64,000 nt of DNA from Hungatella effluvii (GTDB taxonomy: Bacteria; Bacillota; Clostridia; Lachnospirales; Lachnospiraceae), in NCBI RefSeq assembly GCF_003201875.1, contig NZ_QJKD01000009.1, positions 186,001-250,000 of the forward strand, given 5' to 3'. Numbering within the stretch: position 1 is the first letter of the stretch; each line of letters begins with the position of its first letter. The translations under genes and the position numbers were made by a program. The notes below the pieces were generated by a model, which had not been told where the DNA came from, did no database searches, and was given only the letters and a program-made list of their open reading frames with translations. This document shows, piece after piece, positions 8,594 to 17,886 of the stretch.

Positions 8594-10000
8594 ATGAAGA
8601 CATTTCCGGAAAATTTTTTATGGGGCGGAGCGGTTTCCGCCAACCAGTGTGAGGGCGCGTATAATGAAGACGGGAAAGGCCTTTCGGTTCAGGATGTCCT
8701 GCCCCACGGCCTGCGTGGAGAGCGGACGGAAGGGCCCACCGCGGATAATCTGAAGCTGGAAGCGATCGATTTCTACCACAATTACAAAGAAGATATTCGT
8801 CTGTTTGCAGAAATGGGGTTCAAGGTATTCAGAACCTCCATCGCCTGGTCGAGAATCTTTCCAGAGGGAGACGAGGAGACGCCCAATGAAAAAGGGCTGG
8901 AGTTTTATGACCGCCTGTTTGACGAGTGCTTAAAATACGGCATAGAACCATTAGTTACCATATCTCATTATGAAACCCCGCTGGGGCTGGCGGAAAAGTA
9001 CGACGGCTGGAGAAGCCGGAAGCTGATCGGATTTTTCGAGCGGTACTGCCGTACTGTTTTTACCAGATATAAGGATAAGGTGAAATACTGGCTGACCTTT
9101 AACGAGATCAATTCCCTTCTTCACGCCCCATTTATGAGCGGAGGCATTAAGACGCCGGCGGAACAGCTGACGGAACAGGATTTGTACCAGGCCATGCACC
9201 ACGAGCTGGTAGCCAGCGCCATGGCCGTGAAGCTGGGCCATGAGCTGATGCCCAGTGCGAAGATCGGCTGTATGATTCTGGGAATTACGGTTTATCCTCT
9301 GACTCCGGACCCGGATGACATGATTGCAACTATGGAGAAAGACCGGGAAACGCTTTTGTTTGCAGACATTCACGCAAGGGGAACGTATCCGAAGTATCTC
9401 TTAAACTATTTCGAGGATCACAAAATAGAGATTTGCATGGAACCGGAGGACGGAGAAATTCTGAAAAATACAGTGGATTTCATCTCCTTCAGCTACTATT
9501 CCAGCGTCTGCGCCACCACGCATACAGAGCTGGGCGAGCCGACCGGAGGCAACTTATCGAGGGGCTATAAGAATCCATACTTGAAGGCTACTGCCTGGGG
9601 CTGGCAGATCGATCCCAAGGGGCTTCGATACACACTGAACCGCCTCTACGACAGGTACCAGCTTCCACTGTTTATCGTGGAAAACGGTATCGGCGCGGAG
9701 GACCAGCTGGTGACTCTGGAAAATGGGGAAAAGACGGTGCTCGACGATTACCGGATTGACTATCTGCGGCAGCATCTGATCCAGGTACGCGAAGCTATCC
9801 GCGACGGTGTGGAAATCATGGGGTATACCTCATGGGGCTGTATTGACCTGGTGAGCGCTTCCACGGCCGAGATGAGAAAACGGTACGGCTATATCTATGT
9901 GGACCGGGGCGATGACGGCACAGGAAGCCTCAGGCGGTACAGAAAGAAGTCATTCTGGTGGTATCGGGACATCATCGAAAGCAACGGCGTTAATTTATAG
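8594..10000 (+). CDS. bglA: 6-phospho-beta-glucosidase, GH1
   Basis: 468 residues from the ATG at 8594, preferred over 8579 because GGAGG stands five bases before it. GH1 enzymes hydrolyse phospho-beta-glucosides delivered by the PTS to glucose 6-phosphate and an aglycone or glucose. Visible landmarks: N-terminal FLWGGAVSANQCEGAY, acid/base E171 in TFNEIN and nucleophile E363 in FIVENG. The phospho-sugar loop near the C-terminus contains RKKSFWWYRD, typical of 6-phospho enzymes. Cytoplasmic, no signal peptide. It forms an operon with the PTS gene immediately upstream. Confidence 0.95.
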   Translation: MKTFPENFLWGGAVSANQCEGAYNEDGKGLSVQDVLPHGLRGERTEGPTADNLKLEAIDFYHNYKEDIRLFAEMGFKVFRTSIAWSRIFPEGDEETPNEKGLEFYDRLFDECLKYGIEPLVTISHYETPLGLAEKYDGWRSRKLIGFFERYCRTVFTRYKDKVKYWLTFNEINSLLHAPFMSGGIKTPAEQLTEQDLYQAMHHELVASAMAVKLGHELMPSAKIGCMILGITVYPLTPDPDDMIATMEKDRETLLFADIHARGTYPKYLLNYFEDHKIEICMEPEDGEILKNTVDFISFSYYSSVCATTHTELGEPTGGNLSRGYKNPYLKATAWGWQIDPKGLRYTLNRLYDRYQLPLFIVENGIGAEDQLVTLENGEKTVLDDYRIDYLRQHLIQVREAIRDGVEIMGYTSWGCIDLVSASTAEMRKRYGYIYVDRGDDGTGSLRRYRKKSFWWYRDIIESNGVNL

Positions 10001-10048
10001 ATGAGAGAACCGTAAGCCGTTCCGATTTATAAATGCGGCTGCAGGCCC

Positions 10049-10083
10049 GCCATCTGCCCCTTATCCCAGAATGTGCAGATGGC
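10049..10083. terminator. Convergent hairpin between the GH1 and Fic-fold genes
   Basis: Perfect nine-base inverted repeat, GCCATCTGC and GCAGATGGC, between two genes that face each other. T-runs are poor on both sides, so a bidirectional terminator is likely but weak. Confidence 0.45.
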
Positions 10084-10094
10084 GGAAATGAATT

Positions 10095-10598
10095 TTAAAT
10101 TCGCTCTGACACACATTCAGCGATCAGGCGGGAGAACGGCTCCATATCGTACTCTTTTCTGGAGACTATAAGCGCCTGCTGATACGCTTCCCGGCGTTCG
10201 TTACCGATGGAGATGGCAGGGTAGCCCGCGGAAACAAGAATTAAGTTTATGAGAAGAAATGCGGTCTCTTCATTGGCCGCATCAAATGGCTGAATATCAA
10301 TCAGCCGTTTACCGGCCATGGCTGCCAGCTCAATGGGATGGAGCGAGGACCTTGAGGACCTGATCTGATCCGTGAGATGTCCTGTCAGCCTTGGAACATC
10401 CTCTGGCTGAGGCGGCTGATACCCGTAATCCGTATCAGACGGCATGCCGGTACGGTAGGAATCAGACGGCACGGCGCTGCAGTCTGCCATAGCCGTTCTG
10501 TGGAGCTCTTTTATGGTGTCTTCCGTAATGGTTATATCCTGCTGTCTGTTGTCTCTTAAATGATCTGTCTGCTGTAAAAGTTCTTTTAATGGTGTCAT
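10095..10598 (-). CDS. Fic-fold protein with degenerate active-site motif
   Basis: 167 residues. The stretch HPIELAAMAGKRLIDIQPF and following AFLLINLILVSAGYP align with the core helices of Fic domains, which transfer AMP or other nucleotide parts to protein hydroxyls. The motif HPFXXGNGR appears here as QPFDAANEETA (about 103-113): the catalytic His is Gln and the Gly-Asn-Gly-Arg anion loop is gone, so AMP transfer is unlikely. The N-terminal TITEDTIKELHRTAM resembles the usual first Fic helix. The ATG has a GGAGGA site. It is monocistronic, facing the GH1 gene. It could be a decayed gene or a Fic fold used for binding; the frame itself is intact. Confidence 0.65.
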   Translation of the reverse strand: MTPLKELLQQTDHLRDNRQQDITITEDTIKELHRTAMADCSAVPSDSYRTGMPSDTDYGYQPPQPEDVPRLTGHLTDQIRSSRSSLHPIELAAMAGKRLIDIQPFDAANEETAFLLINLILVSAGYPAISIGNERREAYQQALIVSRKEYDMEPFSRLIAECVSERI

Positions 10599-10671
10599 GA
10601 TAGTTTCCTCCTCCGGGTATTATACCACACGGAAATAAAAGGGTGCAACGGGGAGTGAGGCGATTCCGGTA

Positions 10672-10700
10672 TTGACAAAGAGCGGCGGTGTTTCTATAAT
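10672..10700 (+). promoter_or_regulatory. Consensus promoter before the methyltransferase gene
   Basis: TTGACA (10672-10677), 17 bases, TATAAT (10695-10700): a perfect vegetative promoter. It lies 74 bases behind the divergent Fic-fold start and drives the damaged methyltransferase gene. Confidence 0.8.
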
Positions 10701-10852
10701 GAACAGCAGAGAAAGTTAGAAACAGCTAACCAACAGCGGAGCAGGACCCGATGGAAAATCAGTACGCTGCGCGGTTGTTCAGTTTGGGGAGAAATAAATG
10801 AGCAGACATTTGGAAATCCGGGACGCCTACCGGAATCTGGAAAAAGAAGACA

Positions 10853-11398
10853 ATGCGTTATCTGGAGTATGCGATGGCCGGGATTTCGAGGAAATGCAAA
10901 GGCCGCATTCTGGAGGTTCCAGTGGGAACCGGTGTGCTGACCATGCCTGTGTATCAAGGGCTTCCAAGTGCAGATGTGACGTGCCTCGACTACTCAGCGG
11001 ACATGATGGCGAGAGCGAAGCGCCGGGCTAAGAACATGGGATTATCCAATGTAAGATTTCTGCAGGGAGACGTTGGAAAACTGCCGTTTGCGGATGCAAG
11101 CTTCGATCTCGTGCTGTCGCTCAACGGATTCCACGCATTTCCGGACAAGGATGCGGCATACCGGGAGATACTTCGTGTGCTCCGTCCGGGGGGCATTTTC
11201 ACCGGCTGCTTCTATATTATCGGTGAAAATAAGCGTACCGACTGGTTTATCAATCATATTTATGTGCCGAAAGGATTTTTCACTCCCCCGTTTGAGACGG
11301 CGGGAAGCCTGAAAAAAAGGCTGTCCGGAATGTTTGAAAAAACGTCGGTGCGGACGGTGGAATCCATGGCCTGCTTCACCTGCCGGAAGGCATGGTAA
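10853..11398 (+). CDS. Class I SAM-dependent methyltransferase, 5' end damaged
   Basis: 181 residues from the ATG at 10853. The SAM-binding fold is clear: motif I LEVPVGTGVLTMP, acidic loop CLDYSADMM, the aspartate of QGDVGKLPFAD and LRPGGIFTG. Such proteins (Methyltransf_11 type) methylate small molecules or quinone-like compounds; the substrate is unknown. The start is doubtful. A good start with GGGGAG sits at 10798 in another frame, and relatives of this type carry about 40 more N-terminal residues. A frameshift between 10798 and 10853 would explain both. The core domain is whole, but initiation at 10853 lacks a ribosome site. Confidence 0.65.
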   Translation: MRYLEYAMAGISRKCKGRILEVPVGTGVLTMPVYQGLPSADVTCLDYSADMMARAKRRAKNMGLSNVRFLQGDVGKLPFADASFDLVLSLNGFHAFPDKDAAYREILRVLRPGGIFTGCFYIIGENKRTDWFINHIYVPKGFFTPPFETAGSLKKRLSGMFEKTSVRTVESMACFTCRKAW

Positions 11399-11426
11399 TT
11401 AAAAAAAGAACCTGCTGACAAAAAAG

Positions 11427-11471
11427 TCCTTCCAGCCACGGCTGCGTCTGAAAACGCCATGGCTGGAAGGA
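11427..11471 (-). terminator. Terminator of the minus-strand nucleoside transporter operon
   Basis: A 16-base stem (11427-11442 with 11456-11471, one wobble) and on the minus strand a run of T after it. It lies 26 bases behind the last permease gene and would also stop transcripts of the converging methyltransferase gene. Confidence 0.8.
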
Positions 11472-11496
11472 TTTCTTTGATTTCTGTATAATCCGT

Positions 11497-12450
11497 TTAT
11501 CTCTGTCCCTTGTCGTAAGGCACGCCTTCTGCCTTCGGAGCCTGGGAATTCTTCGATGTGAATACCAGTACGATCAATGTGATAATATACGGCACCATCT
11601 TGTAAAAATAACTGGGTATTCCGAGACTGCTTAAGAACGGAATTCCAGAGTAAGCGGCGGCCACCGCCTTCATCAGTCCGAAGAATAAGGAGGCCAGCAT
11701 GATTTTCACTGGTTTCCACTGACCGAAGATCAGGACGGCCAAAGCCAGGAAACCGTATCCGGCAACATCGGCGTTAAAGTTGGTGGAGGTCGGAACGACG
11801 AATACCAGTCCGCCTAAGCCACCGAGGGCACCTGAGATCAGGACGCCCGCGTACTGCATATGGTAGACGTTGATGCCTGCCGCGTCGGCCGCCTGGGGAT
11901 GCTCGCCGCAGGAGCGCAGCCTAAGTCCAAACCGCGTCTTGTAGAGCACGACGGTGGAGAGTACGAAGATTGCGATTCCGATGTAGGTGGTAATGTAGGC
12001 GTTCTGGAACAGCAGCGGTCCGATAAACGGGATCCTGCCGAGTACGGGAACCGAGGTGATCCGGAAGGTATTGGTAAACTGTACCTGCTGCACGCCCTGA
12101 ATGACACGGGCCACGAAGATGGCAAATGCGGGGGCGAACATGTTTAAGGCGGTACCGCTGATAACCTGGTTCGCCTTCATATTGATGGACGCATATCCAT
12201 GGAACAGGGAGAAGAACATGCCTGTCGCCATGGAGATTAAGACCGCCAGAATCAGCTGCATCTGGCCGCTCATGGTGCCTCCCGTAAAGTGAATAAACAG
12301 GATTCCGGTAAACGCGCCCATGGTCATGATTCCCTCCAGCGCGATATTGATAATACCGCTCCGTTCCGAGAACATGGCACCCAGAGCCACGATCATAAGA
12401 GGAATCATGAAATACATGGTCTGCTGAAATATAAAATAAATAACACTCAT
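11497..12450 (-). CDS. Nucleoside ABC transporter permease (second permease)
   Basis: 317 residues, BPD_transp_2 family, about eight to ten membrane helices. The opening YFIFQQTMYFMIPLMIVALG, then GAMFSERSGIINIALEGIMT, and the GENPQAADAAGIN-like loop (here GEHPQAADAAGINVYHMQY) are those of the short permease in BMP-type nucleoside importers such as B. subtilis NupQ (YufQ). The ATG overlaps the stop of the longer permease by four bases, a sign of translational coupling. It is the last gene of the operon BMP, ATPase, long permease, short permease. Confidence 0.92.
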   Translation of the reverse strand: MSVIYFIFQQTMYFMIPLMIVALGAMFSERSGIINIALEGIMTMGAFTGILFIHFTGGTMSGQMQLILAVLISMATGMFFSLFHGYASINMKANQVISGTALNMFAPAFAIFVARVIQGVQQVQFTNTFRITSVPVLGRIPFIGPLLFQNAYITTYIGIAIFVLSTVVLYKTRFGLRLRSCGEHPQAADAAGINVYHMQYAGVLISGALGGLGGLVFVVPTSTNFNADVAGYGFLALAVLIFGQWKPVKIMLASLFFGLMKAVAAAYSGIPFLSSLGIPSYFYKMVPYIITLIVLVFTSKNSQAPKAEGVPYDKGQR

Positions 12451-13556
12451 GCGTCTCCTCCTCCTTTCGCCTGTGCCTCTTCTTTTTCATGGCGCGCCTT
12501 CTGCACCTTTCCGATCAGCATCTTTACCATGAGGGCAAAGGCGCTGAAGTAGATGATCACCGCGACAATGATATCGATGATTTCCGTAGAAAATTCAAAC
12601 AGCTGCAGATAAAATCCGCCTGCCGTTAAGTAGGCGATAAAAATGCCGGAGAACAGCACGCCAATCGGGTTGCTTAAGCCCAGCAGGGCGACGGAGATTC
12701 CGGTAAAGCCTTCGGAAGCCAGAACATCCTTGATCTCAATATGTTTTCCGGTTCCGGCCAGATAGAGGAGGCCGCCGGCCAGTCCGGCGATGGCGCCTGC
12801 GATCATCATGGACATGATGATGCTTTTCTTCTCATTGATGCCGGCGTACTTGCTGGCATCGCGGTTGAAGCCAACCGCCTTCAGCTCATAACCGAAGGTG
12901 GTCTTGTTTAACAGCAGATAAATCAGGATAACGACGATAATGGCGATGATAATGCCTCCGTTGACGCTGGAGCCGGGGAAAATCTTGTCCAGGCCCATCT
13001 TCGGGATATTTGCGGTAGCCGCCACGTTTCTCGATTCATTTCTCAGATTGTTAAACAGGGGCTTGCTGCTCTTTACGATCCAGTTGACGAGATACATGCC
13101 GATGTAGTTCATCATAATGGAGGCGATAACCTCGTTTACGTTATAGTAAGCCTTTAAGAGTCCTGGTACGAGTCCCCACACGGCGCCCATGACGACGCTG
13201 GCCAGCAGCGCCACAAACCAGTGAGCCGGCCCCAGGGAGGTCCAGAGAATTCCCACGTAGACGGCTCCAAAGCCGCCCATGATGAACTGGCCCGGTGTAC
13301 CGATGTTGAAGAGTCCTGTTTTAAAGGCGAAGCCAACGGAGAGACCGGTTAAAATGATGGGCGTCGCATAGTAGAATACCTGTCCGATGCCCTTGGCCCC
13401 GTGAGTAAACGCCCCCGTCAGGATTGTCGCAAATCCGGGCAGCGCCTGGGCAGGATTGCAGAGAAACAGGATGATCAGGCCGACAATAAGTCCCAGCACG
13501 ATGGCAAAGATGGAAGATAGTATTCCATTGTAATCCCGTGGTTGCTTCTGTTTCAT
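12447..13556 (-). CDS. Nucleoside ABC transporter permease (first permease)
   Basis: 369 residues, BPD_transp_2 family, with a longer N-terminus than its partner, as in NupP (YufP). The segments GLSVGFAFKTGLFNIGTPGQ and GYELKAVGFNRDASKYAGIN are typical of this subfamily. It pairs with the 317-residue permease to form the membrane pore. Its start overlaps the ATPase stop by four bases. Confidence 0.92.
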   Translation of the reverse strand: MKQKQPRDYNGILSSIFAIVLGLIVGLIILFLCNPAQALPGFATILTGAFTHGAKGIGQVFYYATPIILTGLSVGFAFKTGLFNIGTPGQFIMGGFGAVYVGILWTSLGPAHWFVALLASVVMGAVWGLVPGLLKAYYNVNEVIASIMMNYIGMYLVNWIVKSSKPLFNNLRNESRNVAATANIPKMGLDKIFPGSSVNGGIIIAIIVVILIYLLLNKTTFGYELKAVGFNRDASKYAGINEKKSIIMSMMIAGAIAGLAGGLLYLAGTGKHIEIKDVLASEGFTGISVALLGLSNPIGVLFSGIFIAYLTAGGFYLQLFEFSTEIIDIIVAVIIYFSAFALMVKMLIGKVQKARHEKEEAQAKGGGDA

Positions 13557-15091
13557 GATTTGCCACCTTCTTTCTTCGAACCGGCCATGTAAAGGCCTAA
13601 TTCCTGCACTGTAACCTTCTTGGGATCCAAGTCAGCCACAATGGAGCCCTCAAACATGACGAGAATCCTGTCGCTTAAGTTCATGACCTCATCCAGTTCC
13701 AGGGATACCAGCAGAATCGCGGCCCCCGCGTCACGCTGCTTGATCAATTCCCTGTGGATATATTCAATGGCCCCCACGTCAAGACCTCTTGTGGGCTGTA
13801 CTGCCAGCAGGATGTCATGATCCCTGGAGACCTCTCTGGCTACGATCGCCTTCTGCTGGTTGCCGCCGGACATGCTTCTGGCGCTGGTGTAGGGCCCTTC
13901 ACTGCTTCGGATATCGTAATCTTCAATCAGCTTTTCTGAATAGCCGTAGATGCTGTCGTTCTTTAGAAAAGTGCACTGCTGAAATCCCTTCTCAAAATAC
14001 TGCTGAAGCACCAGGTTATAGCCCAGATTATAGTCCAGGACAAGTCCGTGTTTGTGGCGGTCCTCCGGGATATGAGAGAGTCCGTGGGTGTTTTTATAAC
14101 GGATGCTCTTTTTTGTCACATCCTGACCGTTTAAGAGCACAATTCCCTCGCTCATCTCGGCCAGGCCGGTGATGGCGTGAATCAGCTCTGTCTGACCATT
14201 TCCGTCGATACCGGCGATACAGACGATCTCACCCTTTCGAACCTGGAAGGTGACGTTGCTCACCAGATTTTTTGTGTGGCCCTCTTTGTTGGCCTTGACG
14301 GACAGATTCTTCACTTCGAGCACCACATCCTTCGGGGAGGCGGCGCCTTTTTCCACGGTCAGATTCACCTTGCGTCCCACCATCATCTCGGACATTTCTT
14401 CCGGTGTGGTGTCCTTTACCTCTACGGTTCCGATATATTTTCCACGGCGCAGGACCGTGCACCGGTCGGCAACCGCCTTGATTTCGTTAAGCTTATGCGT
14501 GATAAAGAGGATGGATTTTCCCTCCTTCACCAGATCCCTCATGATCTGCATCAGTTCGTCGATTTCCTGAGGCGTTAAGACGGCCGTGGGCTCATCGAAG
14601 ATCATGATCTCATTGTCGCGGTAAAGCATCTTCAGAATCTCGACTCTCTGCTGCATGCCGACCGTGATGTCGGAGATGAGCGCGTCGGGATCGATGGTGA
14701 GCTGGTATTTCTCACTCAAATCCATGATTTTTTTCCGTGCGTCGTCCATTTTCAAAAAGCCGTGTTTCGTGGTCTCCATGCCGAGGACGATATTCTGGAG
14801 AACCGTAAAATTATGTACCAGTTTGAAATGCTGATGTACCATGCCGATGCCCAGCGCGTTGGCATCCAGCGGCCCGGTAATCTTTTCTTCTTTTCCTCTG
14901 ACTTTAATGACGCCCGCTTCCGGCTGATAGAGGCCGAACAGCACGCTCATGAGCGTCGATTTCCCTGCGCCGTTTTCGCCGAGAAGGGCGTGAATTTCAC
15001 CCTTTTTCAGCTGCAGAGTGATGTTGTCGTTGGCGATGATGCCGGGAAATTCTTTCGTAATATTCAGCATCTCGATAATATAATTATCCAT
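13553..15091 (-). CDS. Nucleoside ABC transporter ATP-binding protein (two ATPase domains)
   Basis: 512 residues from the ATG at 15091, preferred over an in-frame start at 15169 because AAGGGGGT lies just before it and the protein then begins MDNYIIEMLNITKEF like its relatives. Two ABC ATPase domains stand in tandem, as in NupO (YufO) and RbsA. The first has Walker A GENGAGKST (38-46) and Walker B IMIFDEPTAVL. The second has the degenerate Walker A GIDGNGQTE and signature SGGNQQK. The second domain of such proteins is usually the weak one. It energises the two permeases encoded next. Confidence 0.93.
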   Translation of the reverse strand: MDNYIIEMLNITKEFPGIIANDNITLQLKKGEIHALLGENGAGKSTLMSVLFGLYQPEAGVIKVRGKEEKITGPLDANALGIGMVHQHFKLVHNFTVLQNIVLGMETTKHGFLKMDDARKKIMDLSEKYQLTIDPDALISDITVGMQQRVEILKMLYRDNEIMIFDEPTAVLTPQEIDELMQIMRDLVKEGKSILFITHKLNEIKAVADRCTVLRRGKYIGTVEVKDTTPEEMSEMMVGRKVNLTVEKGAASPKDVVLEVKNLSVKANKEGHTKNLVSNVTFQVRKGEIVCIAGIDGNGQTELIHAITGLAEMSEGIVLLNGQDVTKKSIRYKNTHGLSHIPEDRHKHGLVLDYNLGYNLVLQQYFEKGFQQCTFLKNDSIYGYSEKLIEDYDIRSSEGPYTSARSMSGGNQQKAIVAREVSRDHDILLAVQPTRGLDVGAIEYIHRELIKQRDAGAAILLVSLELDEVMNLSDRILVMFEGSIVADLDPKKVTVQELGLYMAGSKKEGGKS

Positions 15092-15113
15092 GAGAACCCC
15101 CTTGCAGTGCAAA

Positions 15114-15176
15114 AAAGGAGATGCCGTAAGATACCCGTCTTCAGTTGTGACTGGGAAATCAAACGACATCTCCTTT
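15114..15176 (-). terminator. Hairpin between binding-protein and ATPase genes (attenuator-like)
   Basis: Arms AAAGGAGATG (15114-15123) and CATCTCCTTT (15167-15176) enclose a 43-base loop. A hairpin here is common in binding-protein operons, where it lowers expression of the later genes relative to the abundant binding protein. Confidence 0.45.
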
Positions 15177-15191
15177 CTTATGTAGATCCGA

Positions 15192-16376
15192 TTATTCTAC
15201 GAAGTTGATAGTTGTCTTTTCAAGCTTTAAGTCTTTGGTTGGATCGTTGTTGTCTTCAGAAGGCTGTACGAGAGTGATCTTGCCATCCTTTAACTGAGCA
15301 TAGACTGCGTCGTAATCCGCCTGTGTGAAAGCTGTAAACTTGGAGGTCTCCATCGGAAGGCCGATACCGTCGTTCTTCGCGGAGAAGATACTGGTCTTGC
15401 CGCCCGGGAAGCTGCCTGCGTAGAAATCTCTTACGCCGTCGTAAACAGATACGGAAAGCTGTTTCATAGCGGAAGTGATTACAGTGTCGGATTCGTAACT
15501 CTGGTCAACGTCCACGCCAACGACCTTGGCGCTCTTTTCTTCTGCCGCCGCCATAACAGAGTTACCTACCGCGCCGCCGCATCCGAAGATGACTTCCGTG
15601 CCGTTCTGATACCAGGAGGCAGCCATGGACTGCGCTTCCGGTGTCGCGGCAAATGCGCCTGTATAGTTGTACATGATCTCGATGCCGTCCACGCCCATCT
15701 CTTTGGCTGCGAAGTCAGCGCCTTCCGCGAAGCCGTAGCCGTAACGGATAACGGCCGGAACCGCCATACCGCCTAAGAAGCCCAGCTTGGTATAGCCGTC
15801 TTTTACTGCCGCGTAGCCTGCCAGGAAGCCAGGCTCATCTTCCTGGAACAGAATCGGCATAACATTGGCTTCGGTTCTGTATTCGGAGTAGTCGCCGCTG
15901 TGAGGCTCGCCGTCCAGAAGGATGAAATGTACGTCCTTGTACTGGTCCTGGGCCAGATAAACAGGCTCTTCAAATAAGAATCCAGGGCATACGATCAGTT
16001 TTGCACCGCCCTCAATGGCCAGACCGATGGTCTCTAAATAAGAGTCCGTCGTTCCTTCCTGAGGCTGGTAGTACTTGTAGGAAATGCTGTTTTCTTCCGC
16101 GTATTTCTTCATGCCTTCCCATGCGCCCTGGTTGAAGGATTTGTCGTCAATGGTACCTAAGTCGGTAACAAGAGCCAGTTCATAACCGTTGGAAGATTCC
16201 GATTTTACTGCGGTATCGGCTGTCGTCTCGGCCTCTGTCGCTTTGGTTTCCGCGGCAGTTGTCGTCTCAGCAGGAGCAGCTGTCGTGCTGCCGGAGCCGG
16301 AATTTGAAGAACTGCATGCACTTAAGGATGCAGCCATCATGACCGCCAGTGTTACTGCTAATACTCTCTTTTTCAT
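15192..16376 (-). CDS. BMP-family nucleoside-binding lipoprotein
   Basis: 394 residues. The lipobox LSAC places the lipidated Cys at 21, followed by a Thr/Glu-rich tether. The mature domain starts YELALVTDLGTIDDKSFNQG, the hallmark of the BMP family, whose members (PnrA, BmpA, YufN) bind purine or other nucleosides. It is the first gene of the four-gene minus-strand transporter operon. A TATAAT-like -10 lies at 16483-16488 on the minus strand with no good -35. No purine riboswitch was seen in the leader. A second, separate BMP system is encoded at 51.3-56 kb. Confidence 0.93.
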   Translation of the reverse strand: MKKRVLAVTLAVMMAASLSACSSSNSGSGSTTAAPAETTTAAETKATEAETTADTAVKSESSNGYELALVTDLGTIDDKSFNQGAWEGMKKYAEENSISYKYYQPQEGTTDSYLETIGLAIEGGAKLIVCPGFLFEEPVYLAQDQYKDVHFILLDGEPHSGDYSEYRTEANVMPILFQEDEPGFLAGYAAVKDGYTKLGFLGGMAVPAVIRYGYGFAEGADFAAKEMGVDGIEIMYNYTGAFAATPEAQSMAASWYQNGTEVIFGCGGAVGNSVMAAAEEKSAKVVGVDVDQSYESDTVITSAMKQLSVSVYDGVRDFYAGSFPGGKTSIFSAKNDGIGLPMETSKFTAFTQADYDAVYAQLKDGKITLVQPSEDNNDPTKDLKLEKTTINFVE

Positions 16377-16554
16377 AATACGTAATTCCTCCTATCGTTT
16401 GAAAGATTGTTATTAGAGCTACTTCTACTTTACCATATTTTGGAAACAGAAACAATGTAAAGTAGGGCAATTTTACAGAATTATTATAAAGCAGCTTGTT
16501 ATTTAAAGAAAAAATGGTAAACTGATAAAGGATTTAAACAGAAGGAGGAATATT

Positions 16555-17886
16555 GTGCAGAAACTAAATCTTCTGGAAGAGCCGGTACAAAAGCTGTTTA
16601 TCAAGTATCTGATGCCGTCCATCAGTGCTACGCTGGTTACTTCTATTTATATTTTGGCCGACACGCTGATGATCGGCCGGGGCGTGGGGCCTGTGGGAAT
16701 CGCGGCCTTGAACCTGCTGCTTCCCTTATTCAGCCTGTTTTTTGGAACGGGCATGCTCTTCGGCGTCGGAGGAGGCGTTCTCCTCTCAATCTCGAAGGGA
16801 CGCCGGGACGAGCAGGCGGCAAAAGAGTATTTTACAGTGGCCCTCTGGCTGGCCGTGGCCTTTGCGGTCTTTTACATTGCTGGCGGGCACCTGCTTTTTA
16901 AGCCTGTGACGGAATTTCTGGGCAGAAATGATACCATGGGAAATTACGTCGACGAGTACGGCCGCGTTCTGGTTACAGGCGCTCCGGTCTTCCTGTTCTC
17001 GGCCTTTTTACAGGCATTTGTCAGGAACGACAGGGCGCCGAAGGTATCCATGGTGGCGGTCGTGTCTGGCGGTGTGACCAATGTGGTACTGGATTATATT
17101 TTTATATTTCCAATGAAAATGGGAATGGCCGGGGCAGCGATCGCCTCGGTGATCGGTTCCCTCCTGACGGTTGGAATCCTGCTGACCCATCTTACCTCGC
17201 CGGACAACACGCTGAAGGTGGTGGCCCGCCCCGGGTGGAAGAAGGCGTGGGAGGTCGTGGTCAACGGATTTGCCAGCTTCCTGCTGGAGATGTGCAACGG
17301 CGTGGTGACATTTTTATTCAACCGCCAGCTCCTTGTCTACGTGGGCGATTTGGGTGTGGTCGTGTACGGAATTATCTCCAACAGCGCGCTGATCGTAGCG
17401 TCCATCAGCAACGGCATCTCCCAGGCCGTACAGCCGATTCTCGCCACCAATTACGGTGCGGGCAGAAAGTCCAGATTAAAAGAGACGCGCCATATGGGAG
17501 AGATGGCGGTGACCATATCGGGCATTCTGTTTACGGGAATCGGCCTTCTTCTGCCGGCCCTGGTGACCGCGGCCTTCGTGAAGCCGACGGCGGAGATCCT
17601 GGCCATGTCGGTCCCGGCCGTGCGGATCTATTTCCTGTCATTCTTCGCCATGGGCTTTAATATCCTGTACGGCACCTATTTCCAGTCCGTGATGAAGCCG
17701 GGATACTCCCTGTTCATCTGCATGATGAGAGGGATGGTGATAAACGGAATTCTCGTTTTCCTTCTGCCGATCGCTTTCGGCGTTACCGGAATCTGGTCCG
17801 TCATGCCTGTGACGGAATTTGTAACGCTGATCATCTGCCGTTTTCTGCTGGCAGGTCAGAATAAAAAACTGCCGTCTAGTACTTAA
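16555..17886 (+). CDS. MATE-family efflux transporter
   Basis: 443 residues from a GTG with AAGGAGGAAT before it. Twelve membrane helices in two bundles, of the Na+/H+-coupled MATE/DinF type, exporting cationic drugs or metabolites. Recognisable parts are PSISATLVTSIYILADTLM near the N-terminus and GISQAVQPILATNYGAGR in the second half. It is divergent from the BMP operon and its last 11 bases overlap the converging radical SAM gene. The substrate is not predictable. Confidence 0.92.
   Translation: MQKLNLLEEPVQKLFIKYLMPSISATLVTSIYILADTLMIGRGVGPVGIAALNLLLPLFSLFFGTGMLFGVGGGVLLSISKGRRDEQAAKEYFTVALWLAVAFAVFYIAGGHLLFKPVTEFLGRNDTMGNYVDEYGRVLVTGAPVFLFSAFLQAFVRNDRAPKVSMVAVVSGGVTNVVLDYIFIFPMKMGMAGAAIASVIGSLLTVGILLTHLTSPDNTLKVVARPGWKKAWEVVVNGFASFLLEMCNGVVTFLFNRQLLVYVGDLGVVVYGIISNSALIVASISNGISQAVQPILATNYGAGRKSRLKETRHMGEMAVTISGILFTGIGLLLPALVTAAFVKPTAEILAMSVPAVRIYFLSFFAMGFNILYGTYFQSVMKPGYSLFICMMRGMVINGILVFLLPIAFGVTGIWSVMPVTEFVTLIICRFLLAGQNKKLPSST

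Noticed and set aside
16377..16554. Purine riboswitch before the BMP operon
   Set aside because: The conserved joining segments of the purine aptamer are not present in the leader.
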